A stretch of 64,000 nucleotides of DNA. It comes from CAYFYS01 sp965202905. Lineage in GTDB: Bacteria; Pseudomonadota; Alphaproteobacteria; MPNO01. Below, in pieces: positions 40,259 through 49,422 of this stretch (positions within the stretch are counted from its first letter, which is position 1; each line of letters begins with the position of its first letter). The DNA lies in NCBI GenBank assembly GCA_965202905.1, contig OZ241868.1, positions 3,100,001 to 3,164,000 of the forward strand, read 5' to 3'. Both the position numbers and the translations under genes were made by a program. The notes under the pieces were generated by a model. That model saw only the letters and a program-made list of their open reading frames with translations, had not been told where the DNA came from and searched no databases.

Positions 40259-43200
40259 TTAGTTCGGCACGCTCGCGTCGTCCTCCGGCGTGTCGGCGCC
40301 TGGGCCGACCCCCTTCAACAGCCCGCGCAGGATTCCCGGGGCGAGCGCAGCCAGCGGGTTGAAGCTGAAGCTCAGCCGATCGAACGGGCCGGCGACGTTG
40401 AACGTCGCCGCGAACAGCCCGCCGCCCTTTTCCGGCGCGAACAGGCGCCCGAATCCGGGGATGCTGCCGAGCGCGGAGTTGAGCGTGTAGGCTGGGATCA
40501 GCGTGCCGCGGAAATCGACGTTCCGTTCCTTCAGATCGATGGTGCCGCGCCCGGTCATGCCGAGCTCGCGGCCCAACGCCTTGCCGTTCCTGATCCGCAG
40601 CCGCGCCCCGTCATAGCGAAAGGGCAGCTCCAGCCGGCGAAATCGAATACCTGTCCCGTCGAGGCTTTTCCTGAGCGTCCCGAACGAGGCGACACCCAGC
40701 GCGCGGGCGAGAACCGGCACGTCGGCGATCAGGAATTGCCTGACCAGCAGACGACCGCGCCATGTTTCGTCCGGTCCTCCGGCCGGTTTCTCGGCGTTCA
40801 GCGACAGGCGGCCGTCGCGAATTCGCTCCAGGATGCCGAAGAGCTTCAACGCCCGGCCGGCATCCTCGCTGTCGATCGCCAGCCGCGCCGGCGGACCGGC
40901 GGCATAGTCGACCCGGACGGTCTTTGCATTCGAAAAGCGTCCCTCGAGCACAATCCTGCGCCAACCGTCGATGTCGCGATGCATGTCGATCCGCGCGGCA
41001 TCGATATGCTCGCCCGGCCGTATTGTCATCCGCTGGAAGCCCGCGCGGATGCGCATCGGCGGCAGTGCATCGCCGACCGGCTCGTCCACCCGCCGCACGA
41101 GAGGCCCCGCATCGAAGCGCCGCCCGGTCGCCGTCACCGCCCAGCCCGTCTCGCCGTCGCGGGCGATCCGGCCGGCTATGTCGGTCCGGTCGCCGATCGC
41201 GAGGCGCCCGATGTCGATCGCTGCGATCCCGCCGCCGGATTTCATCGCGATCGTCCCGGACGCGTCGAGATCGGCGGCCCGGATGCGGCCGACCCGGACG
41301 GAGCGGACCGTTTCGCCCTCATAGCCCAGCTCGAACGTCGCCTCGGCCTTGCGGCCCGGCGGCTTGAGCCAGTCGAGCGGGGCGATCTCCAGCGTGGCGG
41401 CGCCGAGATCCAGCGTGCCGGAGGTGGACAGGACGCCGTCGGGGGCGATTGCGTGGGAGGCCGCAAGTCCGACCGGCCCGATCACGATTGGCGCGAGATC
41501 GACGCCGAGCCTCGCGCGGGCGGTCTCGTCGAGGCGCGCGCGCACGTCGTAGCGGCTGCGGAACGGCCCCAGGCCATCGAAGCGTTCGCTCCAGTCGATG
41601 TCGGCGGCGATCCCCGAGATCCGGGCCTTGCCCGAGATCCGCATACCCCTCGCGTCGACGGATGCCGAGAACGAGCCGTCCGTGAGGTCGCGCCCGGGAA
41701 GCGCATCGGGGGTCGACAGCGCTTCGAGCCGCCCATTGGCGCCGATCTCGACGTCATCGAATGCCAGCGCGGCGATGGCGGGGAACCGGGCAGCGATCCG
41801 CATCGCCGCCTGCCCGCCGACGCGCGCCGGCATCAACCCCAGCCGGCCGGCATAGCCGAACCGTGGATGGTCGAGGATTTCCAGAGCGCTTCGCAACGCC
41901 CCGCGCAGAGCGGTTTCCACCGCGATCCCGGACTTTCCCGAGGACAGGCCGCTGATCGAGATCACGCCCTCCTCGATCTCCATCTCGCGCAGGAAGCCGC
42001 GCTTGACGGCGATCTCGACCCGGTCCGGACCGATCCGGACCGAGGCATCGACATCGACCGCCGGCTCCAGCGGCCGAAGGTAGTGGACCCGCGTACCGCT
42101 CAGGGCGAGCGTCACATTAGCGCGGATCAGCTCGGCCGCGGGGAGACGGAAGGCGAACTCGGCGTTGACGTCCTCGATCCCGCCCCGGTCGAGGTTCTCT
42201 ACGATCCAGGCCCGGGCGCCCTTTGCGACGGCGGGAGGCCAATACCGCGGCAGGGCTTGGAGGGTCATGCCGGTGAGACCCGCCGTGCCCGATACGACGC
42301 CCGCGCGGCCGCCAATGCCGCTGAGCTTTCCTCTCAGTGTCAACCGCGGCCCGCCGAGGTCGATCTCCATCCGGTGGACGCTCAACAGGCCGGATGCCCT
42401 GTCATAGGACCCGGTGGCGTTGAACCCGGCGGGCGCGAATGTGTGCCGGCCGAGCGCGGGATGGGTCACGGCGCCTGGACCACCGGCGAGCGAGAAGCGG
42501 AGAGCTTCCACCGCCCCGGTCGGGTCGATCCGTGCGCGCACCGCGCCGTCGAGCGGCGCCGCGAGCCCCCGCAGATCCCTCGCGGCCGGAACCGTCTCGG
42601 CCAGCGCGACGGCGAACCGGTCGGGCCGCACGCCCGCGAGATCGGCGACCACGTCGGTCGTCCCGCTGGCGGCATCCCGTGCGATCGTACCGGCGATGGA
42701 CGCGCTCGCCTCGCCGAGCCGGGCGTCGAACTCGAACGTAGCCCGCACGCCGCCGTCGTCCTTGACAATCCCCACCGCGGCGCGGCCGGCCGTCCAGCTC
42801 AAGCCGAGCCGCCGATCCTCGATGCGCACCCGCGCGCGATGAATGCCGATCTGCCGGAGCCCGGACCAGATCCCGGAGCCGACGCCCGGGCCCATCAGGT
42901 CGGCCGCTTCGAGCGGCAGGATCGCGCCGTCCGGGCCGGAAAGGCCGAGCGTGACCGCGCCGTCGACCTCGCGCGTGACGGTCGCGGCGGGTCCGATCAG
43001 GCCGAGACGGGTCGGCCGGATCTCGCCCGCGATCAGCGCGCGGAACGCGAGGCTCACCGAGATTTCCGGGATCGTCGCCAGCACCCGGCCCTCTTCGCTG
43101 TTGACGTCGATCGCGATCGCCCGGATCTCCAGCGGGCGGCGCCAGCCGCCCCACGTCAACACGACATCGCCGAGCCGGATTCGATCTGGCGCGGCGACCC

Positions 43201-43351
43201 CGGCCAGGGCCTGGTCGAAATAAGGCCTGGCGAAGCCCAGCGAGACCGGGCCCTGCGAAAGCCGCCAGAAGCCGAGCCCGACCAGCACGCCGGCCGCAAG
43301 CAAGCCGACCAGCGCGAGATCGATGCAGACATGGGCGAGCCGCCGGATCAT
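40259..43351 (-). CDS. Giant AsmA/YhdP-like protein (DUF3971)
   Basis: 1030 residues. One N-terminal membrane anchor (LALVGLLAAGVLVGLGFWRL, about 12-31), then a very long periplasmic region of repeated beta-strand segments typical of AsmA/YhdP/TamB-type bridge proteins (LTLRGKLSGIGGRAGVVSG, IDLKERNVDFRGTLIPAYTL near the end). The final YTLNSALGSIPGFGRLF and GGGLFAATFNVAGPFDRLSF are the conserved AsmA C-terminal block. These proteins are thought to move phospholipids between inner and outer membranes. Divergent from glnE across 72 bp. Confidence 0.82.
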   Translation of the reverse strand: MIRRLAHVCIDLALVGLLAAGVLVGLGFWRLSQGPVSLGFARPYFDQALAGVAAPDRIRLGDVVLTWGGWRRPLEIRAIAIDVNSEEGRVLATIPEISVSLAFRALIAGEIRPTRLGLIGPAATVTREVDGAVTLGLSGPDGAILPLEAADLMGPGVGSGIWSGLRQIGIHRARVRIEDRRLGLSWTAGRAAVGIVKDDGGVRATFEFDARLGEASASIAGTIARDAASGTTDVVADLAGVRPDRFAVALAETVPAARDLRGLAAPLDGAVRARIDPTGAVEALRFSLAGGPGAVTHPALGRHTFAPAGFNATGSYDRASGLLSVHRMEIDLGGPRLTLRGKLSGIGGRAGVVSGTAGLTGMTLQALPRYWPPAVAKGARAWIVENLDRGGIEDVNAEFAFRLPAAELIRANVTLALSGTRVHYLRPLEPAVDVDASVRIGPDRVEIAVKRGFLREMEIEEGVISISGLSSGKSGIAVETALRGALRSALEILDHPRFGYAGRLGLMPARVGGQAAMRIAARFPAIAALAFDDVEIGANGRLEALSTPDALPGRDLTDGSFSASVDARGMRISGKARISGIAADIDWSERFDGLGPFRSRYDVRARLDETARARLGVDLAPIVIGPVGLAASHAIAPDGVLSTSGTLDLGAATLEIAPLDWLKPPGRKAEATFELGYEGETVRSVRVGRIRAADLDASGTIAMKSGGGIAAIDIGRLAIGDRTDIAGRIARDGETGWAVTATGRRFDAGPLVRRVDEPVGDALPPMRIRAGFQRMTIRPGEHIDAARIDMHRDIDGWRRIVLEGRFSNAKTVRVDYAAGPPARLAIDSEDAGRALKLFGILERIRDGRLSLNAEKPAGGPDETWRGRLLVRQFLIADVPVLARALGVASFGTLRKSLDGTGIRFRRLELPFRYDGARLRIRNGKALGRELGMTGRGTIDLKERNVDFRGTLIPAYTLNSALGSIPGFGRLFAPEKGGGLFAATFNVAGPFDRLSFSFNPLAALAPGILRGLLKGVGPGADTPEDDASVPN

Positions 43352-43423
43352 GACCGCGGTCGAGTCGCTTGACCGTCGCGCTCCGGCTCCTCACCTTCTG
43401 AGCCGCCTCCGGCCCGGGGGCGT

Positions 43424-46420
43424 ATGCCTGAAGTGACCGGATTGACGATCATCGCGCGCGCGTTCCTCACCGGGGCCGCATTCCGGCCGCGGCCGGCCGA
43501 CGCGGCGGCTGCCGCGCTCGCCTTCCAGCGCTGGGAGGAAGCGGCCGAAGCCGCCGGCGGCGCAACCGCGGCACGCGCCCGGGCGCTCGCCGCCGATTCC
43601 GACGGCCGCGCGCTGCTGTCGGCGATCTTCGGGAACAGCCCATATCTGACACAGTGCGCGGTTCGCGACATCGCGTTTGCCTGTGAATTGCTTGCCGAGG
43701 GACCCCGATCGGCATGGGACCGCACTGTCGCGACACTGGCCGGCCTGGCGCCGCAGCATACGGGTAGCGATGAGATAATGGACGCGCTGCGCCGCGCCAA
43801 GAGGCGATCTGCGCTGGCCGTCGCCCTGGCCGACCTTTGCGGCATCTGGCCGGTCGAACAGGTCGGAGACGCGCTGAGCGCGTTCGCCGAGGGCGCGCTG
43901 AGCCTGTCGGTTCGCCACCTGCTCGCCAAGGCGGCGGCAAACGGCGAGCTCGCCGCTGGCGCGGACGGCGCGGATGCGGCGCGCGGCTCGGGCTGGATCG
44001 TGCTCGGCATGGGCAAGCTCGGCGGCCGCGAGCTCAACTATTCCAGCGACATCGACCTCATCGTGCTGTTCGACGACGAGATCGCCCGCTACACCGGCAA
44101 GACCAGCCTGCAGCAATGCATGGTTCGCCTGACCCGCGACCTTGTCCGGCTGATGGCCGAGCGCACCGCCGCGGGCTACGTCTTCCGCACCGACCTGCGG
44201 CTCAGGCCCGATCCCGGCTCGACCCCGGTGGCGATCTCGACCCGGGCGGCCGAGACCTACTACGAAAGCGCCGGCCAGAACTGGGAGCGCGCGGCGATGA
44301 TCAAGGCGCGGCCGGTGGCCGGCGACATCGTCGCCGGCCAGGCGTTCCTGGAGATCCTGCGTCCCTTCGTGTGGCGCAGAAATCTCGATTTCGCGGCGAT
44401 CCAGGACATCCATTCGATCAAGCGCCAGATCCATGCCCAGCGCGGCGGCGCGTCCATCGCGGTGGCCGGGCACAACATCAAGCTCGGCCGCGGCGGCATC
44501 CGCGAGATCGAGTTCTTCGCCCAGACCCAGCAGCTCATCTGGGGTGGGCGCCACCCGGATCTGCGCGCCCGCGCGACCTGCGATGCGCTGCGCGCGCTGG
44601 CCGGCTCCGGGCGGCTGGAATCGATCGTCACCGGCCGGCTGATCCAGGCCCACCGCTTCCTGCGCCGGCTGGAGAACCGGCTGCAGATGGTCGATGACCA
44701 GCAGACCCACTCCATGCCCGAGACCGAGGCGGCGCTTGACGGGATCGCGGCGATGATGGGCTACGCCGACGTTGCCGCCTTCCGCGCCGCGCTCCTGGAA
44801 GAGCTGCGCACGGTAGAATCGCACTATGCGGTGCTGTTCGAGAAGAGCCCGGACCTGTCGGGACCCGGAAATCTGGTCTTCACCGGCGCCGATGACGACC
44901 CGGAGACGCTCAAGACGCTCGAACGGCTCGGGTTCCGCGACCCGGCGATGGTCGCCGGCCGCATCCGGGTGTGGCATCACGGCCGCTACGCCGCGACCCG
45001 CAGCGCCCGCGCGCGCGAGCTCCTGACCGAGCTGATCCCGGCGATCCTCGAGAATTCCTCGCGCACGATCGACCCGGACGCGGCGCTGTTGAAGTTCGAC
45101 GACTTCCTCAGGGCGCTGCCCGCCGGCGTCCAGCTCCTGTCGCTGTTCAGCAACAACCCCGCCATGCTGGAGCTGGTGGCCCGGATCATGGGCAGCGCGC
45201 CGCGGCTCGCCGACTGGCTGAGCCGCCATCCGATCCTGCTCGACGGCGTGCTCAGCACCGACTTCTTCGAGGCGCCGCCGACCGAAACGGCCCTGGAGGA
45301 GGAACTCGCCGGCGCGCTTGAGCAGGCCCGCGATTTCCAGGATGTGCTCCACGTCTCGCGGCGCTGGAACAACGACCGGACCTTCCAGCTCGGCGCGCAG
45401 ATCCTCGACAGCCGGATCACGGTCGAAGATGCCGCGGTCGTGCTGTCCAACGTCGCCGCGACGGTGATCCGGGCGATCCTGCCGGCCACCGCGCGCGAGT
45501 TCGAGCGGGCCCACGGCGCGGTGCCGGGCGGCGCGTTCGCGGTGGTGGCCTTCGGCAAGCTGGGCGGGGCCGAGCTCATGGTGGGCTCCGACCTCGACTT
45601 GATGTTCGTCTTCGACGCGCCGGGGAAACTTGCCGAATCCGATGGCGCGAAGCCGCTGGCGAGCCCGACCTATTTCGCCCGGCTGTGCCAGCGCTTCATC
45701 GGCGCGATGAACGCGCCCACCGCGGACGGCAGGCTCTACGAGATCGACATGCGGCTGCGCCCGGCCGGCGCATCCGGGCCCATCGCCATCTCGCTGGAGG
45801 CGTTCGCCCGCTATCAGAATGCCGAGGCCTGGACCTGGGAGCACATGGCGCTGACCCGGGCCCGCGTGATCGCGGCGCCGGGTCCGCTGGCCGCCAGTCT
45901 CAAGGCGCAGATCCGCACCGTCCTGACCGCCGAACGCGACGCCGCGGCGCTGGTGCGCGAGGTCGCGGACATGCGCGAGCGCATGGCGCGGGAGCACCGC
46001 CCCAGGGACTGGTGGGCGATCAAGCACTACCGCGGCGGCTTGATCGATATCGAGTTCATTGCCCAATACCTCCAGCTCCGCCACGCCGCCGCGCATCCCG
46101 GGGTGTTGTCGCCGAACACGGCCGACGCGCTGGCCAGGCTCGCCGAAGCCGGGATGCTCGACGGCGAGGTCGCAGCCGAGCTGATCGAGGCTCTGCGGCT
46201 ATGGCGCCGGCTGCAAGGCGTCCTGCGGCTCGCCTTCGGCGGCGGCTCGGGCGGGCGGGAGGCGTCGGCCAAACGCCGGGATTTCATCGCTCATGTGGCC
46301 GGCGCCGCGGACTCCGCCGATCTGGAACGCCGCTGCCTCGATGTCGCCGCCCGCGTGCGGGACCATTACGCGGCAATCGTCGACCGGCCGGTCGGAGCGG
46401 GAGCGGCCGGCGAGCCATGA
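43424..46420 (+). CDS. glnE: Bifunctional glutamine synthetase adenylyltransferase/deadenylylase
   Basis: 998 residues. Two nucleotidyltransferase domains are visible: GMGKLGGRELNYSSDIDLIV (about 195-217, deadenylylase) and FGKLGGAELMVGSDLDLMFV (about 709-731, adenylylase), each with the GKLGG and SDxDL metal motifs. Between and after are helical domains such as NLDFAAIQDIHSIKRQIH and RRGLIDIEF-like GGLIDIEFIAQYLQLRHA. The enzyme tunes glutamine synthetase activity to nitrogen status through PII. The start at 43424 gives MPEVTGL. The stop overlaps the DUF455 gene start (ATGA). Confidence 0.96.
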   Translation: MPEVTGLTIIARAFLTGAAFRPRPADAAAAALAFQRWEEAAEAAGGATAARARALAADSDGRALLSAIFGNSPYLTQCAVRDIAFACELLAEGPRSAWDRTVATLAGLAPQHTGSDEIMDALRRAKRRSALAVALADLCGIWPVEQVGDALSAFAEGALSLSVRHLLAKAAANGELAAGADGADAARGSGWIVLGMGKLGGRELNYSSDIDLIVLFDDEIARYTGKTSLQQCMVRLTRDLVRLMAERTAAGYVFRTDLRLRPDPGSTPVAISTRAAETYYESAGQNWERAAMIKARPVAGDIVAGQAFLEILRPFVWRRNLDFAAIQDIHSIKRQIHAQRGGASIAVAGHNIKLGRGGIREIEFFAQTQQLIWGGRHPDLRARATCDALRALAGSGRLESIVTGRLIQAHRFLRRLENRLQMVDDQQTHSMPETEAALDGIAAMMGYADVAAFRAALLEELRTVESHYAVLFEKSPDLSGPGNLVFTGADDDPETLKTLERLGFRDPAMVAGRIRVWHHGRYAATRSARARELLTELIPAILENSSRTIDPDAALLKFDDFLRALPAGVQLLSLFSNNPAMLELVARIMGSAPRLADWLSRHPILLDGVLSTDFFEAPPTETALEEELAGALEQARDFQDVLHVSRRWNNDRTFQLGAQILDSRITVEDAAVVLSNVAATVIRAILPATAREFERAHGAVPGGAFAVVAFGKLGGAELMVGSDLDLMFVFDAPGKLAESDGAKPLASPTYFARLCQRFIGAMNAPTADGRLYEIDMRLRPAGASGPIAISLEAFARYQNAEAWTWEHMALTRARVIAAPGPLAASLKAQIRTVLTAERDAAALVREVADMRERMAREHRPRDWWAIKHYRGGLIDIEFIAQYLQLRHAAAHPGVLSPNTADALARLAEAGMLDGEVAAELIEALRLWRRLQGVLRLAFGGGSGGREASAKRRDFIAHVAGAADSADLERRCLDVAARVRDHYAAIVDRPVGAGAAGEP

Positions 46421-47226
46421 CAACGGCCGGCGCCGGGCTTGCCGCGGCGGCGGCGGGCGTTCTGGTGGCGAGCGATCCGGCCGAAAAAATCGCCCGCGCC
46501 CACGCGATGGCCACCGACTGGTCGGCGCGGCGCATCGCCGGGATCGGCTGGGCCGATCCGCCCGGTCATCCGGCGCGCCCGGCCCGGCCGGTCCTGCGGC
46601 CGGCCCGCGAGATGGCCAGGCGCGGTCGCTCGGCCGCCGGGCGGAACGCGCTGCTGCACGCGATCGCCCATATTGAGCTCAACGCGGTCGATCTGGCCTG
46701 CGACCTGATCGCGCGTTTCGCCGGGCACGACCTGCCGCGCGGCTTCTTCGACGACTGGGTGTCCGTCGCCGACGACGAGGCGCGGCATTTTGCGATGCTG
46801 CGCGACCGGCTGGCGGCGCTCGGGGCGGCGTATGGCGACCTGCCGGCCCATGACGGGCTGTGGGAGGCCGCCGCGACGACCGCCCATGACCTGTCGGCGC
46901 GGCTCGCAATCGTCCCCCTGGTCCTGGAAGCGCGCGGCCTCGATGTCAGCCCGGCGATGATCGACACTCTGCGCCGGGCCGGCGACGAGGCGAGCGCCGC
47001 CGCGCTGGAGACGATCTACCGCGAGGAGATCGGCCATGTCGCGATCGGGCGGAGATGGTTCCTTCATGTCTGCGCGATACGCGGCGAGGTCGCCGCGCCG
47101 GCGTTCCACCGCCTGGTACGCGCCCATTTCCGGGGACGGCTCAAACCACCGTTCAACGACCGGGCACGCGCCGCCGCGGGGCTCGATCCCGGATTCTACC
47201 GCCCGCTCATACCGGCGAGCCCATGA
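46417..47226 (+). CDS. DUF455 family (ferritin-like) protein
   Basis: 269 residues. Ferritin-like helices with metal-ligand pattern AIAHIELNAVDLACDLIARF (E-x-x-H region), VADDEARHFAMLRDRL (ExxH) and IYREEIGHVAIGRRWF (ExxH); these are the DUF455/MiaE-like diiron signatures. The function is not established; a hydroxylase or oxidase role is conceivable. In alphaproteobacteria it is commonly seen near glnE. Start ATG 46417 overlaps the glnE stop. A perfect hairpin spans its stop codon, and the fragmentary type I restriction island begins just downstream. Confidence 0.85.
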   Translation: MTTAGAGLAAAAAGVLVASDPAEKIARAHAMATDWSARRIAGIGWADPPGHPARPARPVLRPAREMARRGRSAAGRNALLHAIAHIELNAVDLACDLIARFAGHDLPRGFFDDWVSVADDEARHFAMLRDRLAALGAAYGDLPAHDGLWEAAATTAHDLSARLAIVPLVLEARGLDVSPAMIDTLRRAGDEASAAALETIYREEIGHVAIGRRWFLHVCAIRGEVAAPAFHRLVRAHFRGRLKPPFNDRARAAAGLDPGFYRPLIPASP

Positions 47227-47237
47227 ATGGGCTCGCC
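47214..47237. repeat. Perfect 11-bp inverted repeat across the DUF455 stop codon
   Basis: ggcgagcccat (47214-47224) and atgggctcgcc (47227-47237) pair around a 2-base centre; the TGA stop (47224-47226) is inside. It could be a 3'-end hairpin, or a small inverted duplication at the left edge of the inserted defence fragment. Confidence 0.8.
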
Positions 47238-47277
47238 TATGATCCCTCAGGCGCCGGGCGCTCGCCTGGCTTCGCGC

Positions 47278-47298
47278 CTTGCGGCGCGGCGCGCGGGC
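47278..47298. repeat. 21-bp direct repeat, left copy, bounding the R-M fragment island
   Basis: Starts cttgcggcgcggc and ends cgcgggc. The identical 21 bases recur at 49351-49371. The 2,052 bp between them hold only restriction-type genes, two of which are cut off at or next to the repeats. Confidence 0.9.
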
Positions 47299-47306
47299 GC
47301 GCATAG

Positions 47307-47510
47307 ATGCGACAATACAAGATTTGTCTTCCATCAGAGCGGAGCGTCTACGCCTTCCAGAGCTTGACACAACCTTTGATCGAAAGGGTGAGCAGAGACA
47401 TTCAAGAGGCCCGCACTTTCGCTCAAACGCGCGACATCTTCCTTCCGAAGCTCATATCCGGCAAAACCCGGCTCGTCGAGGCCGAAAACGCGATGAAGGT
47501 CGTGGCATGA
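47307..47510 (+). pseudogene. Type I restriction specificity subunit (hsdS), C-terminal fragment
   Basis: 67 codons: LTQPLIERVSRDIQEARTF and AQTRDIFLPKLISGKTRL, the conserved C-terminal helix and LxxLRDTLLPKLISGExR-type end of HsdS. Both DNA-recognition domains and the whole of hsdM are missing; upstream in frame is a TAG and then the 21-bp direct repeat. Its TGA overlaps the ATG of the DUF262 gene (47507), preserving the original operon coupling. Confidence 0.78.
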
Positions 47511-49294
47511 CAACCCAGCGTATCCAGAGCGAGGACATCTCGGTCGCGGGATTGTTTCAGTCCTTTTACGCGGTGCCAGATTACCAGCGGGAATACGTTT
47601 GGGGCACGGAGCAGGTGGAGCAGTTGCTCAATGATATCCTTGGCGAAATATCCGGCATGGACTCCGAGCAAGCGCCCGAATATTTCATCGGCAGCATCGT
47701 GGTCTGCCCTGGGCGCAGCGGTCTTCTTGACTTGATTGACGGGCAGCAGCGCATGACGACGCTCTACGTCACGCTCTGCGCGATCCGCGACCGGTTGCAG
47801 GCGCTGGGTAATTGCCGCCTCGAGGTCGAGGTCCTGGACTCCCAGATCGCCGCCGCCTCGGTCAATGCGTCCGGAGAAGTAACCCGGCGCTACCGGCTGG
47901 ATCTGCAATACGAAGACAGCGGCAACGCGCTCATCAGCATCGCTGAAGGCAAGCCGATCGACAGCGCGATGACCCGCTCCATGCAGAACATTGCCAATGC
48001 GCACCAAGTGGTGACGAGGTTCCTGACCAGCGAGTTCAGAGACGACGCCGTCGCCGCGCTTCAGTTTTACGGGTATCTCATCAACAAGGTAAAGCTGATC
48101 AGAATCCAGACCGAGGATGTCGCCAAGGCGCTCAAGATCTTCGAGACGATCAACGACCGTGGGGTCGGTCTGAACTCGATGGATTTGCTGAAGAACCTGC
48201 TTTTCATGAAGGCGACACCAGAACAGTTCGACAAATTGAAGGATACATGGAAAGAATTGCAGGATACGATCTTCGAGATGAAGGAGAAACCCTTGCGATT
48301 TCTACGCTATTTTATCCTCAGCCGCTATGACGTCGATGTGTTGCGCGAGGACGAAATCTACGGCTGGTTCTCCCGAAACGAGGAAATTGCCGGATACGGA
48401 TCGGACCCGATCGGGTTCGCAAGAGAGCTCATGAACACCGCTCGTGCCTACGAGAACTTTCGGCTCGGCAAGGACGAGAGTGGCGACGCTAACCGGTATC
48501 TCGATAATATGCGGATCTTGGGCGGACAAGCTGCACGCCAGCACCTAATCCTTCTGCTTGCTGGCCGGCATCTGTCGTCCGAGCTGTTTGATCGGTTGGC
48601 GCAGGAAGTGGAGAATCTGTTCTTCTGCTATGCCATCACCCGCGAACCGTTTAAGGTTTTCGAGCACAACGTTGCGCGTTGGGCGAGCGAGTTGCGGGAT
48701 ATCACCGCCGCCGAAAAGTTTGACGACTTCATTACTCGGCGGCTTGCGATGGAAAAGGCCGGTCTCTCCGCGCGCTTCGATGACGCGTTCAGCCGACTGA
48801 CCGATGGCTCATTACAGCAATACCGACTCCGCTATGTGCTCTCAAAGCTGACGCAATATGTCGAATTGCAGGCCTACGGCGAGAACGATGACACGCGGTG
48901 GTTGAGTGCCTACACGAGCGGCGGGTTTGAGATCGAGCACATCTTCCCGTTACAGCCCTGCGCCGAGGCTGTCGAAGAGTTCGGCGCACCCGACGACCTC
49001 GAGATCGCCAACAAGCTGGGCAATCTCGTCCTGGTGGAAAAGCAGATCAATGCTTCGCTCGGCAACCGCGCCTACAGCCAGAAGCGGGCGCGGTATAAGG
49101 AGTCCAAGTTGCTGTTGACGCGCGCGCTGGCGGAACGGCCGAGGGTCGGCGTGAAGACGCAGATTGATCGGGCCGTCGGCGCAATCGAGCCGTTTCCAGA
49201 GTGGAATGAAGCGGCTGTAAACGAGCGACAGCAGTCCCTTGTCGCGCTTGCGAGAGCGGTTTGGGGCATGTCAGAGGCCGGCTCGGTATCGTGA
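47507..49294 (+). CDS. DUF262-DUF1524 fusion nuclease (GmrSD/type IV-like)
   Basis: 595 residues. The N-terminal ParB/Srx-like DUF262: YAVPDYQREYVWGTEQVEQL, then LLDLIDGQQRMTTLYVTLCA (DGQQR nucleotide motif). Central helical region with FETINDRGVGLNSMDLLKNL. C-terminal HNH-type DUF1524: FEIEHIFPLQPCAE (H of the ExxHxxP motif) and KLGNLVLVEKQINASLGN. GmrSD-type enzymes restrict DNA with modified cytosines using NTP. Codon choice is visibly richer in A/T than the neighbours. It is embedded between an hsdS tail and an hsdR head, as a cargo gene within a type I operon, and looks intact. Confidence 0.88.
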   Translation: MTTQRIQSEDISVAGLFQSFYAVPDYQREYVWGTEQVEQLLNDILGEISGMDSEQAPEYFIGSIVVCPGRSGLLDLIDGQQRMTTLYVTLCAIRDRLQALGNCRLEVEVLDSQIAAASVNASGEVTRRYRLDLQYEDSGNALISIAEGKPIDSAMTRSMQNIANAHQVVTRFLTSEFRDDAVAALQFYGYLINKVKLIRIQTEDVAKALKIFETINDRGVGLNSMDLLKNLLFMKATPEQFDKLKDTWKELQDTIFEMKEKPLRFLRYFILSRYDVDVLREDEIYGWFSRNEEIAGYGSDPIGFARELMNTARAYENFRLGKDESGDANRYLDNMRILGGQAARQHLILLLAGRHLSSELFDRLAQEVENLFFCYAITREPFKVFEHNVARWASELRDITAAEKFDDFITRRLAMEKAGLSARFDDAFSRLTDGSLQQYRLRYVLSKLTQYVELQAYGENDDTRWLSAYTSGGFEIEHIFPLQPCAEAVEEFGAPDDLEIANKLGNLVLVEKQINASLGNRAYSQKRARYKESKLLLTRALAERPRVGVKTQIDRAVGAIEPFPEWNEAAVNERQQSLVALARAVWGMSEAGSVS

Positions 49295-49350
49295 TGCCGG
49301 CCCTCTCGGAGGGTTATATGGAGCAGGCGGCGCTCGAATGGCTTTCTGGG
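49294..49350 (+). pseudogene. Type I restriction endonuclease (hsdR), N-terminal fragment
   Basis: 19 codons starting MPALSEGYMEQAALEWLSG, the usual opening of HsdR proteins (xExxVEQAALEWLxxLG). The ATG shares its A with the TGA of the DUF262 gene. Homology ends exactly where the right copy of the 21-bp direct repeat begins (49351), so about a thousand codons have been lost. Confidence 0.72.
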
Positions 49351-49371
49351 CTTGCGGCGCGGCGCGCGGGC
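49351..49371. repeat. 21-bp direct repeat, right copy
   Basis: Identical to 47278-47298. It abuts the hsdR fragment on its left and a perfect 23-bp-arm palindrome on its right. Confidence 0.9.
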
Positions 49372-49422
49372 ACTGATACCGGCAAGCGTGTGAATTCATT
49401 TCACACGCTTGCCGGTATCAGT
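49372..49422. repeat. Perfect 23-bp-arm inverted repeat overlapping the protease stop
   Basis: Arms 49372-49394 (starting actgataccggcaagcg) and 49400-49422 are exact reverse complements around ttcat. The second arm contains the TGA stop of the minus-strand HtrA-like gene. With no T-run on either strand, it is either a very stable 3'-end hairpin or an inverted duplication formed at the island's breakpoint. Confidence 0.9.

Noticed and set aside
47279..47506. N-terminal extension of the DUF262 protein back to 47279
   Set aside because: It overlaps the hsdS fragment in another frame and has no homology; ATG 47507 overlaps the hsdS stop as in coupled operons.
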